64,000 bases of DNA from an uncultured bacterium (GCA_938031185.1 CALHGX010000012.1:1-64000); one strand, 5' to 3'. Counted from the first letter of the stretch, positions 1 through 10,718 are shown. Translations and numbers: made by a program. Notes: generated by a model not told the origin, from the letters alone.

Positions 1-1970
<1,970 letters not shown>

Positions 1971-1978
1971 CGCGCTTT

Positions 1979-2007
1979 ACGATACTAGCCCGGCGCCCGA
2001 GAGGCAA
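1979..2007 (-). promoter_or_regulatory. Promoter of aroC-tgt
   Basis: Read on the minus strand: -35 TTGCCT (2007-2002), 17-nt spacer, -10 TATCGT (1984-1979). The -10 box ends 8 nt before the aroC ATG, so the expected start of transcription lies within about 2 nt of the start codon. Called by eye. Confidence 0.5.
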
Positions 2008-2030
2008 CGCCGGAATGTGACCGGAAAATC

Positions 2031-2059
2031 TTGCGCATCCCCCTTGTTGGAACTACAAT
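2031..2059 (+). promoter_or_regulatory. Promoter of sixA-CYTH/CHAD
   Basis: -35 TTGCGC (2031-2036), 17-nt spacer, -10 TACAAT (2054-2059), with the sixA GTG 27 nt downstream. It has the same box sequences and spacing as the ftsH promoter at 18695-18723. Confidence 0.55.
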
Positions 2060-2086
2060 CGCGCCGGTCGTGGAAAACGTGGCACC

Positions 2087-2596
2087 GTGAAACTTTTGCT
2101 CGTCAGACACGGCCTGGCCGTGCCGGCCGGCGAACAAGGCATACGCCGGGATGCCGACCGTCCGCTGTCGCCCGAAGGACGGCGGAAAACGGCGGAAGTG
2201 GCGCGATCGCTGGCCGAAATCGAGCCGGACGTCGGGCTGGTGGCGGCCAGCCCCCTGACTCGCGCCCGGGAAACGGCCGAGTTGCTCGCCAGCGCCCTGC
2301 GGATCAAGAACGGGGTGGCCATCTGCCGCGCGTTGCAGCCGGGCGGGGAGGCGGGTGAGTTCCTCGATTGGCTCCGAGGCCAGACGCAGGAGGCGGTCGC
2401 GGCCGTCGGACACATGCCGGACCTGGCCCGCCTGGCCTCCGAACTGCTGGCCGGCCATCCGAACGCGGATATCGAATTTCGCAAGGCAGGCGCCTGTTGT
2501 CTGGTTTTCGACGGCCCCCCCGCCCCGGGTCGCGGCCGTTTGGAGTGGCTCATGCAACCGCGGCACTTGCGCGCGATGGATGTTCCCGCGCCTTGA
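2087..2596 (+). CDS. sixA: SixA-type phosphohistidine phosphatase (histidine phosphatase superfamily)
   Basis: Small single-domain phosphatase of 169 residues that in E. coli removes phosphate from histidine of phosphotransfer proteins. The RHG motif is at 7-9 (LLVRHGLA), a second catalytic-pocket arginine falls in SPLTRARETAEL, and the second histidine is in AVGHMPDLARLAS. It starts with GTG at 2087, about 21 nt after the expected transcription start. It is followed 36 nt later by a CYTH-CHAD protein; the two families often sit together, so the pair may act on phosphohistidine or polyphosphate. The substrate here is inferred, not shown. Confidence 0.85.
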   Translation: MKLLLVRHGLAVPAGEQGIRRDADRPLSPEGRRKTAEVARSLAEIEPDVGLVAASPLTRARETAELLASALRIKNGVAICRALQPGGEAGEFLDWLRGQTQEAVAAVGHMPDLARLASELLAGHPNADIEFRKAGACCLVFDGPPAPGRGRLEWLMQPRHLRAMDVPAP

Positions 2597-2632
2597 TCGC
2601 CGCAAGAATTGCCGCCATACAGAGCACGCAAG

Positions 2633-4219
2633 ATGATGACCGAAAACATCGAGATCGAAGCCCGGCTTTGGAGCGCGGACGTCGCGGCGCTCGACGAGCT
2701 GCCGGCCGCACTGGCTGCCTTGTGCGAAACGGTTTCTCGTCCCGTCAGAAAGAAGATTCGAGACCTCTACCTCGACACGGGGGATTTCTGGTTCTACCGC
2801 GCCGGCGTCGCCTGCCGCCTGCGGCTAAGCGGAGACAGCGCGGACCTGACGCTGAAGGCGCTGACGCCTCCGCGCGACGGCATCAGCGAGCGGCGGGAGC
2901 TATCGGAGACGCTGGTTGCGCCGCCAGGCCGTTTCCCGGGCCCGCTACCGGCCGGCGCGATGGCGCGCATGCTGCGCAGGCTCATGCCCCGCGCTTCCGT
3001 CCGTGTCCTGGCGGAGGTGCGCCAGCATCGCATCGCGTGCCGCGTGCAAGCGCATAACGGTGCGGAATTCCAAGTGAGCGCCGACCGCGTGCGCTGGCCC
3101 GGTTGCGCCAGCGAGGAGGCGCTGATCGAAGTGGAGCTTCTCGACGGGCACCCGGACGACCTGCGCGAGTTCACGCAGGAACTTTGCGCGCGCCTCCCGT
3201 TCCGGCCGCGCGACGACTCCAAGTTCGAGGCGGCGTTGCGCCGCGCCGGTCTTCAACTGTCGGCCTTCACGGAACCCGAGGTCCTCCGCGTGCGCTCCGC
3301 CGATTCCTTCAGCGAAGCCGGTTACCGCGTGTTGACGCGCCATTTCCGCCGCCTCGCCCGGCAGGAACCCGGCGCGCGCCTTGGACTGGATCCGGAGCAC
3401 GTTCACAACATGCGTGTGGCCAGCCGTCGGCTGCGCGCGGCAGCCCGAGTCTTTGAGGACGCACTGCCCCTCGCCGTGCGGCGTTTGTTCGGCGAGCAGA
3501 TGAAACGCCTTGCCGACGCGCTGGGCGACGTTCGGGATCTGGATGTGTATATCGAGCATCTCGACCTGGATCTTGGGGCGCTGCCCGAAGAACTGCAGTC
3601 CTCGCTGCAAATCTACCGCCATCACTTGGAAAAGCGCCGAAGACAGGCGCGGCAGCGGCTCGTGGCGACGCTGAATTCAGCGTGGTTCCGGCGGCTGATG
3701 AGCGAAGCCGAACAACGGCTGGAGGCGCGCGTGCCGGCCCGAGCCGCTGCCGCCGCGCAGCCGGTGGGCCGCCCCGCCGCCGAACGCATCGAGGCGGCGC
3801 TGCGAAAGACCCTCAAAAGCGGTCGGCGACTTCATGCCCATTCGGCTGACAGCGATTTTCACCGCCTCCGCATTCGCTGCAAACGCCTGCGTTATCTTTG
3901 CGAGTTCTTTGCCGAACTGTATGGGTCGCCCGCCCTGAAAATGGCGCGCAAGATGGCCCGCCTCCAAGACCTTCTCGGCGCGCATCAGGACGCCATCGTG
4001 GCCCAGCGCATGATCAACGAGTTCGTGGAGGCCTGCCCGCGGCAAGCGCGCCATCCTCGAATGCTTTTCGCGCTCGGCCAGTTGATGGCGCTCAAATCCC
4101 AGCAGGCGCGGGATAACCGCGAGCGGTTCCTGAAGGCTTGGGAGCGGTTCGACCGCCGCAAGAGCCGGCAGCCCCTGCTCCGGAGCCTCGAACGCGTGAC
4201 CGCCCGCTGCGAGGGTTGA
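2633..4219 (+). CDS. CYTH domain plus CHAD domain protein
   Basis: About 528 residues. The N-terminal CYTH fold (roughly 1-200) is the triphosphate tunnel family; the signature ExExK appears as EIEAR, followed by RDLYLDTGDFWFYRAGVACRLR-type strands. The C-terminal CHAD domain (roughly 215-528) is helical with conserved histidines in HNMRVASRRLRAA and HRLRIRCKRLRY. CHAD domains bind polyphosphate, and CYTH domains hydrolyse inorganic triphosphate or cyclise ATP. An upstream in-frame TTG at 2609 is possible, but the CYTH strand begins right after the ATG pair at 2633/2636. It forms an operon with sixA and converges on the amidohydrolase with 36 nt between stops. Confidence 0.88.
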   Translation: MMTENIEIEARLWSADVAALDELPAALAALCETVSRPVRKKIRDLYLDTGDFWFYRAGVACRLRLSGDSADLTLKALTPPRDGISERRELSETLVAPPGRFPGPLPAGAMARMLRRLMPRASVRVLAEVRQHRIACRVQAHNGAEFQVSADRVRWPGCASEEALIEVELLDGHPDDLREFTQELCARLPFRPRDDSKFEAALRRAGLQLSAFTEPEVLRVRSADSFSEAGYRVLTRHFRRLARQEPGARLGLDPEHVHNMRVASRRLRAAARVFEDALPLAVRRLFGEQMKRLADALGDVRDLDVYIEHLDLDLGALPEELQSSLQIYRHHLEKRRRQARQRLVATLNSAWFRRLMSEAEQRLEARVPARAAAAAQPVGRPAAERIEAALRKTLKSGRRLHAHSADSDFHRLRIRCKRLRYLCEFFAELYGSPALKMARKMARLQDLLGAHQDAIVAQRMINEFVEACPRQARHPRMLFALGQLMALKSQQARDNRERFLKAWERFDRRKSRQPLLRSLERVTARCEG

Positions 4220-4255
4220 ACCAGCCGCTTCCCAGACCTTCGGAGCAAGACGGCG

Positions 4256-5911
4256 CTATTTTCGCCGGGCAAGAATGCGCCGCATGTTGCCGCCAAGAAT
4301 GGGCCGCAGCGCGGCATCCGGCACATCCATCGAGAGCAAACGGGCCAGTTCCCAATCGAAACTGTGCGCCATGGCGTCGCTGCCGAAAACCACCTGACGC
4401 GGACTGACGCGCCGAAGAGTGTCCTCCCACGGGATGGTTGAGCAAAAACTGCCGCACCACTCGAGGAAGACGTTCGGATGACCGCGCGCCAATTCCTCCG
4501 CCTCCCGCCGTCCCGCATCGCCTCCTCCGGAGTGAGCCAATAAGAACGACACCTGCGGATACCGCACCACGAGGTCTTCAAACAGGGCCGGCCGGCTGTA
4601 TTCGTCGTCCCACGTGTGCGACAGCACCGGCAGGTGATGCCGGTCGGCATAGCGCCACATCGCGTCGAAACGCCGGTCCGTGACCGGAACTTTCCAGTAT
4701 GAGCACAGAATTTTGAATCCCCGGAAGACCGGCCCTTGGAACCAGTCGTCGAAGCGGGGCGTCAGCTTATCGGCATAGAAGGGATTGAAGACCACATAAC
4801 CCATCAGCCGGCCCGCGTGCGGCCGAAGCAGCCGCTCGATTAACTCGTTTCCCTCGACCGGATCTCCCATCAGCGCCTGGAGACCGGAAACAATCATCGT
4901 TCGGATGCCGAGCGCCTCCATGGACCGAAAGGTTGCTTCCATTTGGCGTTCCTCCCGCTGGTTCTCCAAGACGTAACCCCCGGACGGCCCCAAATGGCCA
5001 TGTGCGTCCACCACGTCCGCCGCCAACGTTTCGCCCGAGAGGAATCGCAGCCAATAGGTGTTGGCGGGGCGGGGCGCGGGCGGCACAAGGCGTTCGGATT
5101 CGAGCCCCGTCAGAAGGTCCAGGTTGCCGAAGGCGATGCGGCGCCGTTGCCCCTCGGTAATGTTAGCCCGGGCCAAAGCGCCCACCGCGGCACCATTGTG
5201 CGCCTTTCCCCCCATCCCGAAGACAACCCGTTCCGCACCAAAAAGGCGGACCGCCATCTCGATGGCGCCGAAGGTATGCAGCCAGGAAATGTCGAGCATA
5301 ATGTTCGACCGTCGGCGCATGAGATCGAACACCGCCGCCTGTGCGGTCCACATCACACGCGTCAGAACCACCGGCACCTCCGGAAACACGGCGGTGAACT
5401 CCAGGACATCGGACACCGAGGCCTGATCCTGATCGAGAACAATGAAGGGTTTCAGCTTCTGAAGCGCGCGAATCACCGGCTCCGCCCGCATCAGCGTGCA
5501 ACGGGTCACCCCTGCCACAAAACGCAATGCGCGGCACGGCTGAACGTTGAATTGCCGAATGAGCGCGGCCACCCCATCGTGCTCGTACAGCAGCAGATCA
5601 GAGAAAGCCAGGGCCGGAAATATTCGCCCCGTTGCACCGGGCGTGGCGGCAATGGCATCGAGCAGCTTCTGATTGCTCGCCAACGGATGGTTTTGAGCGG
5701 CTTCGAGATTCCAAACCAGTGCGCGAGCGATGCCCAGTCGGTCCATTTCTTGAAGCCGGTCCGCCACGGTGGGAAACTCAGTGTCGCCGAAAGCGGGTTT
5801 TCCGAAAGCGGCATTGACGTCGAAAAGCAGTCCGCCCTTTTTCATGGTCCTTCTCTCTGCGTCGGCCGCCTCCTCGAAACGCGCAACACGTGATGTCGCT
5901 TGCTTATTCAT
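4256..5911 (-). CDS. Tandem amidohydrolase (two amidohydrolase-2 domains, N-terminal one degenerate)
   Basis: 551 residues with two successive TIM-barrel metal-dependent hydrolase domains. The C-terminal copy (about 290-551) has the metal and catalytic positions: DAHGHLG, LSHTWDDE, LLAHSGGGD and VFGSDAM. The N-terminal copy (about 28-255) begins FDVNAAFG, with both histidines of the HxH pair gone, and ends VFGMGGKA, where GSD is expected; it is probably non-catalytic. Substrate unknown. The ATG at 5911 overlaps the D-aminoacylase stop as TAATG, which argues for coupling. An alternative ATG at 5845 follows AGAGAGAAGGA and starts exactly at the first domain. Family precedent includes decarboxylases and lactonases. 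Confidence 0.85.
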   Translation of the reverse strand: MNKQATSRVARFEEAADAERRTMKKGGLLFDVNAAFGKPAFGDTEFPTVADRLQEMDRLGIARALVWNLEAAQNHPLASNQKLLDAIAATPGATGRIFPALAFSDLLLYEHDGVAALIRQFNVQPCRALRFVAGVTRCTLMRAEPVIRALQKLKPFIVLDQDQASVSDVLEFTAVFPEVPVVLTRVMWTAQAAVFDLMRRRSNIMLDISWLHTFGAIEMAVRLFGAERVVFGMGGKAHNGAAVGALARANITEGQRRRIAFGNLDLLTGLESERLVPPAPRPANTYWLRFLSGETLAADVVDAHGHLGPSGGYVLENQREERQMEATFRSMEALGIRTMIVSGLQALMGDPVEGNELIERLLRPHAGRLMGYVVFNPFYADKLTPRFDDWFQGPVFRGFKILCSYWKVPVTDRRFDAMWRYADRHHLPVLSHTWDDEYSRPALFEDLVVRYPQVSFLLAHSGGGDAGRREAEELARGHPNVFLEWCGSFCSTIPWEDTLRRVSPRQVVFGSDAMAHSFDWELARLLSMDVPDAALRPILGGNMRRILARRK

Positions 5912-7473
5912 TATAGCACACGTCCGGCCCGCGGGCCGCTCCTTTGTCCGCCCTCCAGCGTCAGAACGCCATTGACCACCACCGCCTTGACGCCGTCCGC
6001 GAACTGATGTGGCCGGGCGTAAGTGGCGCGGTCTTTGACGGCCGCGGGGTCCAACACCACGACGTCGGCGTATGCGCCCTCTTTCAGTACGCCCCGCCCG
6101 GTTAATCCGAATTGTTCGGCGGGCAGCGAGGTCATTTTGCGAATCGCTTCCTCCATCGACACGGTGCGGCCATCCAGCGCTGCTCGCAGGAACCGAGGAA
6201 ACGTGCCGTAGGCCCGCGGGTGCGGGTAATCTTCAGCCAAAGGCCCCCACGGAGCCCGAAGCGACGCATCCGATCCAATCATCACCCAGGGTTCCGCCAA
6301 AATGCGCCACATATTGCTCTCGCTCATCCCATGAAAAAACGCGCTGGTTTTGAGTTCATCCGCGTCGAGCAGCCGCAACACGGCGTCCGCCGGATGCGCG
6401 CAGCCCATGTCCCGCGCCACCTCGGACAATGGTCGGCCTTGAAAGAGACGATGGTCGGGGTGAGGCGTGGACCCGATCGTAATTTCCATCCACTCCCTTT
6501 CCGGACGGCTGGCCACCAATTCCTCTAGGATACGCTCCCGGATGGATTCATTGCGAAGCCTTGCCAGCACGGCATCCCGGCCGCCCTCCGTCGCCCACCC
6601 GGGCAACACCACATCAAGGTCGGTGCAGGACGCGGTGTAGGGATAACGATCCGCCGCAACCTGCAGCCCGGCCGCTCGGGCATTGCGTATGATTTCCAGC
6701 GCCGCATCCAGCAGGCTCCAATTCCCGCGTCCGGCCGTCTTCAGGTGCGAAACCTGCGTCGGAATGCCGGCCGCTCGGGCAATGTCCACCGCCTCCTGCA
6801 ACGCTTCCAGCAGGTTCCGGCCCTCGCTGCGGATGTGTGAGGCATAAAGACCGCCGGCGCGCACCGCCGTCCGGGCCAGCGCCAGAATTTCCTCGCGCGG
6901 CGCAAAACGTCCAGGCGCATAGATCAATCCCGTGCTGAAGCCCCGCCCCCCTTCCGCCAGCGCCTTCTCCAGCGTCCGCTCCATCCGCGCCAGCTCGTCC
7001 GGGGTGGCGGGCCGGTTCTCGAACCCCATCACACCCTTCCGCAGCGTGTTGTGCCCGATCAACAGAACCACGTTGACGGCCGGCCGGACCTCCTCCAGCA
7101 GGCCGCGATATTCCGCCACGCTGCGCCAGATGCGCGGATAGCTTTGGGACTGCCAGTCCGCCGGCATCTCGCCTCGCCCCAGTCGGGGCGCCGCGGACGC
7201 CCCGCAATTCCCAACGACTTCCGTCGTGACTCCCTGAAACACCTTGCTGGGCGCGGAGGGCTCGATCAGCAGGTACGCATCGGAATGCGAATGGACGTCA
7301 ATGAACCCCGGGCATACAAGGCAGCCGGCGGCGTCCACCACGCGACGCGCCTCCGCGCCGGCCAGCGCACCGACGGCCACAATGCGATCGCCCGCAAGGC
7401 CCACGTCCGCCCGCCGAGCCGGACGTCCCGCTCCGTCCACCACTGAGCCGTTGGCGATAAGCAGGTCCAGCAT
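5911..7473 (-). CDS. N-acyl-D-amino-acid deacylase (D-aminoacylase family)
   Basis: 520 residues of the amidohydrolase superfamily. It removes acyl groups from N-acyl-D-amino acids in characterised members. The metal ligands are visible: FIDVHSHSD, the bridging cysteine in VVGNCGAS, ASHIRSEG, QVSHLKTAG and the catalytic aspartate in MIGSDASLRAPWG. Starting MLDLLIANGSVVDGAGRP, it has the usual N-terminal beta-sandwich strand. It lies 10 nt after the upstream gene and overlaps the tandem amidohydrolase by one base. Together with the peptide importer at 20012-24728 it could serve D-amino-acid or peptidoglycan-peptide catabolism, which is inference. Confidence 0.9.
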   Translation of the reverse strand: MLDLLIANGSVVDGAGRPARRADVGLAGDRIVAVGALAGAEARRVVDAAGCLVCPGFIDVHSHSDAYLLIEPSAPSKVFQGVTTEVVGNCGASAAPRLGRGEMPADWQSQSYPRIWRSVAEYRGLLEEVRPAVNVVLLIGHNTLRKGVMGFENRPATPDELARMERTLEKALAEGGRGFSTGLIYAPGRFAPREEILALARTAVRAGGLYASHIRSEGRNLLEALQEAVDIARAAGIPTQVSHLKTAGRGNWSLLDAALEIIRNARAAGLQVAADRYPYTASCTDLDVVLPGWATEGGRDAVLARLRNESIRERILEELVASRPEREWMEITIGSTPHPDHRLFQGRPLSEVARDMGCAHPADAVLRLLDADELKTSAFFHGMSESNMWRILAEPWVMIGSDASLRAPWGPLAEDYPHPRAYGTFPRFLRAALDGRTVSMEEAIRKMTSLPAEQFGLTGRGVLKEGAYADVVVLDPAAVKDRATYARPHQFADGVKAVVVNGVLTLEGGQRSGPRAGRVL

Positions 7474-7483
7474 AATCGCGCCA

Positions 7484-8020
7484 CTATACCTTCGCCGCCG
7501 ATTCCGCCGTCTCTTCGCGCGGCGCCGTTTCGCCCAGGCGGGCCGTCACCTCCGCCTGCACGGCTTCCAAATCCGCCAAGCGCAGACGGGGATCGGTGAT
7601 CACAAACGTTTCCCCCGTTTTCCGTTGCTCATAAACCAGCAGGCTGCGGCCATCCTCTCCCGTGTGCCGCTCCCGTTCGACGAAGATCCGCTGGCGCTCG
7701 AGCATCAAGGCGAGAATATAGATCGTGTTGCGATTGGCTGGATCGTTGGCCGCCATCAGGTTCCGCAACAACGATTCCGCCGTTTCGCCGCGCAGGGCGG
7801 GCGGCGGCGGCGGAGGAGGCGTCTCATAGCAGCCGCGCCACGCGCTGTGCCGCGGCCGTTCGCGCGCACCACCCTGCCAACAGCCCTCGCAGTAGTCGGC
7901 CCGTTCGTAGCGTCCCCCCTCAAAATACAAGCTCGTGAAATACGATGCGCCGTTTTGAAAGGCTGCGTTGCAGCCGCTGCACGCCCGGCTTCTCGGTTGA
8001 ATGTCCCATTCCTGATTCAT
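7484..8020 (-). CDS. Conserved hypothetical zinc-motif protein
   Basis: 178 residues, function unknown. The N-terminus has two cysteine pairs typical of a small zinc-binding fold, CSGC at 14-17 and CEGC in YCEGCWQ near 44-47, with a recurring WDIQPRSRAC opening that I associate with small proteins of Verrucomicrobia-like genomes. A run of prolines follows, then a helical charged domain (LALMLERQRIFVERE, LLVYEQRKTGETFVITDP). No signal peptide or membrane segment. The ATG overlaps the pgsA stop (ATGA), so it is co-translated with phospholipid synthesis and the envelope operon. Confidence 0.7.
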   Translation of the reverse strand: MNQEWDIQPRSRACSGCNAAFQNGASYFTSLYFEGGRYERADYCEGCWQGGARERPRHSAWRGCYETPPPPPPPALRGETAESLLRNLMAANDPANRNTIYILALMLERQRIFVERERHTGEDGRSLLVYEQRKTGETFVITDPRLRLADLEAVQAEVTARLGETAPREETAESAAKV

Positions 8021-8649
8021 AACTTCTGCCGTGGTTCATCCCAGACGTCGTCCCGGTAAACAGCCCGGTTCTGCGACAGATACCTCCAGCCGGTGACCGC
8101 CGTTATCGCCGCGACAATGACGTACATCACCAGCGTCGCCCGACCGAAATAAACGTCGAAAGCCTGCATCGCCGCCCCGGCTCGCTCCGGTGGCGAAAGG
8201 CGCGCCAGCACATCCTCCCGTAACGCCAATCCGGCCATTGTCGCCACAATAGCCGCCGTTTGGGAGATCATCTTGTGTTTGCCCCACCGGCCAGCCTCCA
8301 GGATGCGGCCCTTGCCCGCCGCCAGCAGGCGCAACCCCGTCACAAGAAATTCGCGGCTGAGAATGAGAATAACAATCCACGCCGGCACGATGCCTCCGAT
8401 GGCGACGAAACTCACGAAAGCGGCGGACACGAGTATCTTGTCCGCCAGCGGATCCATGAGCTGACCAAACGCAGTGATGCGTCCGCCGCGGCGCGCCAGA
8501 TAGCCGTCGCAGCAATCCGTGAGCCCGGCAGCGGCGAACACGAGCAGGGCCAGCGTCTTGCCGAACGGAACGGCCGGCACGGTCAGGAACAACGCCATGA
8601 CGAACGTGAGCGCGATGCGCGCCACCGTCAGTTGATTCGGCACATTCAT
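8017..8649 (-). CDS. pgsA: CDP-diacylglycerol-glycerol-3-phosphate 3-phosphatidyltransferase
   Basis: Makes phosphatidylglycerol phosphate from CDP-diacylglycerol at the inner membrane. 210 residues with several hydrophobic helices. The CDP-alcohol phosphotransferase signature is complete: DG in DCCDGYLARRGG, then the G and two aspartates in FGQLMDPLADK. I chose the ATG at 8649, which overlaps the rimO stop as ATGA and gives the canonical start MNVPNQLTVARI; the longer frame from 8673 adds only out-of-family residues. The rimO-pgsA adjacency is common in bacteria. Confidence 0.95.
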   Translation of the reverse strand: MNVPNQLTVARIALTFVMALFLTVPAVPFGKTLALLVFAAAGLTDCCDGYLARRGGRITAFGQLMDPLADKILVSAAFVSFVAIGGIVPAWIVILILSREFLVTGLRLLAAGKGRILEAGRWGKHKMISQTAAIVATMAGLALREDVLARLSPPERAGAAMQAFDVYFGRATLVMYVIVAAITAVTGWRYLSQNRAVYRDDVWDEPRQKL

Positions 8650-10010
8650 CTGTTTGCCTGTTTGTCGGAACATGCCTCCGCCAGCACGTCATAGCCGCGA
8701 AACCCCACGCAGCGGGCCGTAATGAAGTCGCCGGGGCGGGCGCCGGACGGTACCGCCCGCAGCCGCGTCCATCCGTCCACTTCCGGCGCCTGCCCCGTCG
8801 AGCGGGCCAGCCAGACACCAGGAGCACGCAGCGCGCGTCTTTCTAGCAAAACCGTTTCACGAACGCCAACTCGTTCGCGGGCTTTTTCGCGCACCACCTC
8901 CCGCTGCGCCAGCATGACGGCTGCCCGTCGCGCTTCGGCCTCCGCGGGGGACACACGCCCGGAAAGTCTGGCGGCGGGGGTGCCTTCCTCGGGCGAAAAG
9001 ATGAAGGCTCCAAGGTGGTCGAAACGAGCGTGCCGAACATACTCAAGCAGGTGTCGCACATGGGATTCGGTCTCTCCGGGAAACCCCACGAGCACCGTCG
9101 TGCGCAACGCCACGCCCGGCAGCGCCGCCCGGAGCCGCTCCGGCAGAGCCTCCACCCGGATGGCGGCCCCGCCGCGGCCCATGGCGCGCAGGATATCGGG
9201 ATGACTATGCTGCATCGGCACGTCGAGGTAGCGGCAAACCTTGCCCGCCACGCCTATTGCTTCCAGCAGCTCCTCGTTAAGGCGCGCCGGATGGCCGTAA
9301 AGCAACCGAATCCAGAACTGCCCTCCAAGCCGGTCAAGACGGCTCAGCAATCGCGGCAGCGACGCCCCGTCGCTCCGATCCAGTCCGTATGCGGTTGTGT
9401 CCTGAGAGACAAGATTTAGTTCCCGCGCCCCGCCTTCCAGCAGGCGGGCCGCTTCGCGAACGATGGATTCCACCGCCCGGGACCGGTACGAACCGCGGAT
9501 GGCGGGAATGGCGCAGAACGCGCAACGGTGATTGCATCCTTCGGCGATCTTGACGTAGGCGTACGGCCCCCCCGTCAGCCGCGGACGCCACGGATCCGGC
9601 TCATACAGCCTTGTTGCGCGCGCCGTCACGGCAAAAAGCGGTCGCTGGCCGCGCGCAATCCGCCCCGCAGCTTCCGCCACTGCCTCCAGCCGATCCAGTC
9701 CGACCCATGCATCCACCTCGGGAAACTCCGCCGCGATCCGCCGCCGATACCGCTGCGGAAGACATCCGGCCACGATCACGCCACGGCACCGGCCGGTTCG
9801 CTTTCGTTCGCAGGCATCCGCCACCGCGGCACGGGATTCCGCCCGCGCGTCCGCTATGAAGGCGCAGGTGTTAACCACCACGATGTCCGCCTTTTCCGGA
9901 GACGGCGCCAGCGCCACGCCATGACATCGGAGCAGACCGGCCATGTGTTCCGTGTCCACCAAGTTCTTGGCGCAGCCGAGGCTGACAAAACCCACTCGTA
10001 AAGGGTTCAT
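8646..10010 (-). CDS. rimO: Ribosomal protein S12 (Asp88) methylthiotransferase
   Basis: Radical SAM enzyme that adds a methylthio group to S12. About 454 residues. The N-terminal UPF0004 domain carries three cysteines (SLGCAKNLVD, VVNTCAFI, VAGCLPQRY) for one 4Fe-4S cluster, the radical SAM domain has CNHRCAFC for the second, and a TRAM-like region ends the protein. CAKNLVD marks RimO rather than MiaB. Start taken at the ATG of MNPLRVGFVSLGC (10010), preceded by a GGGGT stretch; another ATG lies at 10031. It sits between the RodZ-like gene and pgsA. Confidence 0.95.
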   Translation of the reverse strand: MNPLRVGFVSLGCAKNLVDTEHMAGLLRCHGVALAPSPEKADIVVVNTCAFIADARAESRAAVADACERKRTGRCRGVIVAGCLPQRYRRRIAAEFPEVDAWVGLDRLEAVAEAAGRIARGQRPLFAVTARATRLYEPDPWRPRLTGGPYAYVKIAEGCNHRCAFCAIPAIRGSYRSRAVESIVREAARLLEGGARELNLVSQDTTAYGLDRSDGASLPRLLSRLDRLGGQFWIRLLYGHPARLNEELLEAIGVAGKVCRYLDVPMQHSHPDILRAMGRGGAAIRVEALPERLRAALPGVALRTTVLVGFPGETESHVRHLLEYVRHARFDHLGAFIFSPEEGTPAARLSGRVSPAEAEARRAAVMLAQREVVREKARERVGVRETVLLERRALRAPGVWLARSTGQAPEVDGWTRLRAVPSGARPGDFITARCVGFRGYDVLAEACSDKQANR

Positions 10011-10064
10011 GATACCCCAAAAGACTTGCACGGCAGCTGGGTGCGGGGCGGCCCCCCGTGGAGG

Positions 10065-10718
10065 TCACCGGCGAAACGCATCGGCGTACGGCGCGGGCGG
10101 TTCTTCCGCCAGCCGCAGCGAAGCCGAGGGCGGCCGCCGTTCCGCCGTTCGCGGAGCGCGCTGTGCCCAGCGAATCACGGCAGACGTCAGCAGCACCGCC
10201 ACCAACAGAGCGGCAAGCCCGATGCCCGCATAGCGCCAAAGCCACTCGTATCCAGACATTTCCATCCGGCCGGGGCGCAGCAACGACCGGCGTTCCCGGG
10301 AGGAGAAACGGCGCCGCCAGAACCCCCACAAACGGAACCGCAAGGCGTGCCACTGCTGGCGAACCAAAATCCCCATGCGCTGCGCCAGCATCCGAACGGC
10401 GCCGAAACCGCCCGTGCCGGCCGGGGCCGCAGCGGCCGGGACCGCGCCTTCCAATCGCGGGACCGTTTGCGTTCCGCTGCCCCACGCCATTTCGTAGGCC
10501 TGCAGGAAAGGCGTCGGATCCAGCTCCAGGCATTCGGCATAGAGCTTGATGAACCCCTTGGCGTAAACCGACGCAGAAAAACGGGCAAAGTCGTTGCGCT
10601 CGATCGCTTCCACCACGGACATTTTCATGCGTGTGGCTTCGGCCACTTCGGAGATGGTCATCCGCTTCTTTTCGCGAATGTTTCGCAGCGCCTCTCCAAC
10701 ATTCCACGCTTCAGGCAT
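10065..10718 (-). CDS. RodZ-like helix-turn-helix membrane protein
   Basis: 217 residues. The N-terminal HTH_25 domain (about 5-75) reads like cytoskeletal RodZ: GEALRNIREKKRMTISEVAEAT-type helices, VVEAIERNDF and YAKGFIKLYAE. A basic juxtamembrane stretch (RFRLWGFWRRRFSSRERR) precedes a single hydrophobic helix near 163-185. Only about 30 residues follow the helix, so the periplasmic beta domain of classical RodZ is missing. RodZ links MreB to the membrane in rod-shaped cells; a DNA-binding role is also possible. It overlaps the ftsK 3' end by 8 nt. Confidence 0.75.
   Translation of the reverse strand: MPEAWNVGEALRNIREKKRMTISEVAEATRMKMSVVEAIERNDFARFSASVYAKGFIKLYAECLELDPTPFLQAYEMAWGSGTQTVPRLEGAVPAAAAPAGTGGFGAVRMLAQRMGILVRQQWHALRFRLWGFWRRRFSSRERRSLLRPGRMEMSGYEWLWRYAGIGLAALLVAVLLTSAVIRWAQRAPRTAERRPPSASLRLAEEPPAPYADAFRR

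Noticed and set aside
4943-5893. 316-codon plus-strand open frame inside the tandem amidohydrolase
   Set aside because: Antisense shadow; the minus-strand frame carries clear catalytic motifs.
5909-5919. Extended -10-like sequence TGCTATAAT before the tandem amidohydrolase
   Set aside because: The ATG of the gene lies within the box, so it cannot drive that start; no -35 is found. It coincides with the D-aminoacylase stop codon overlap.
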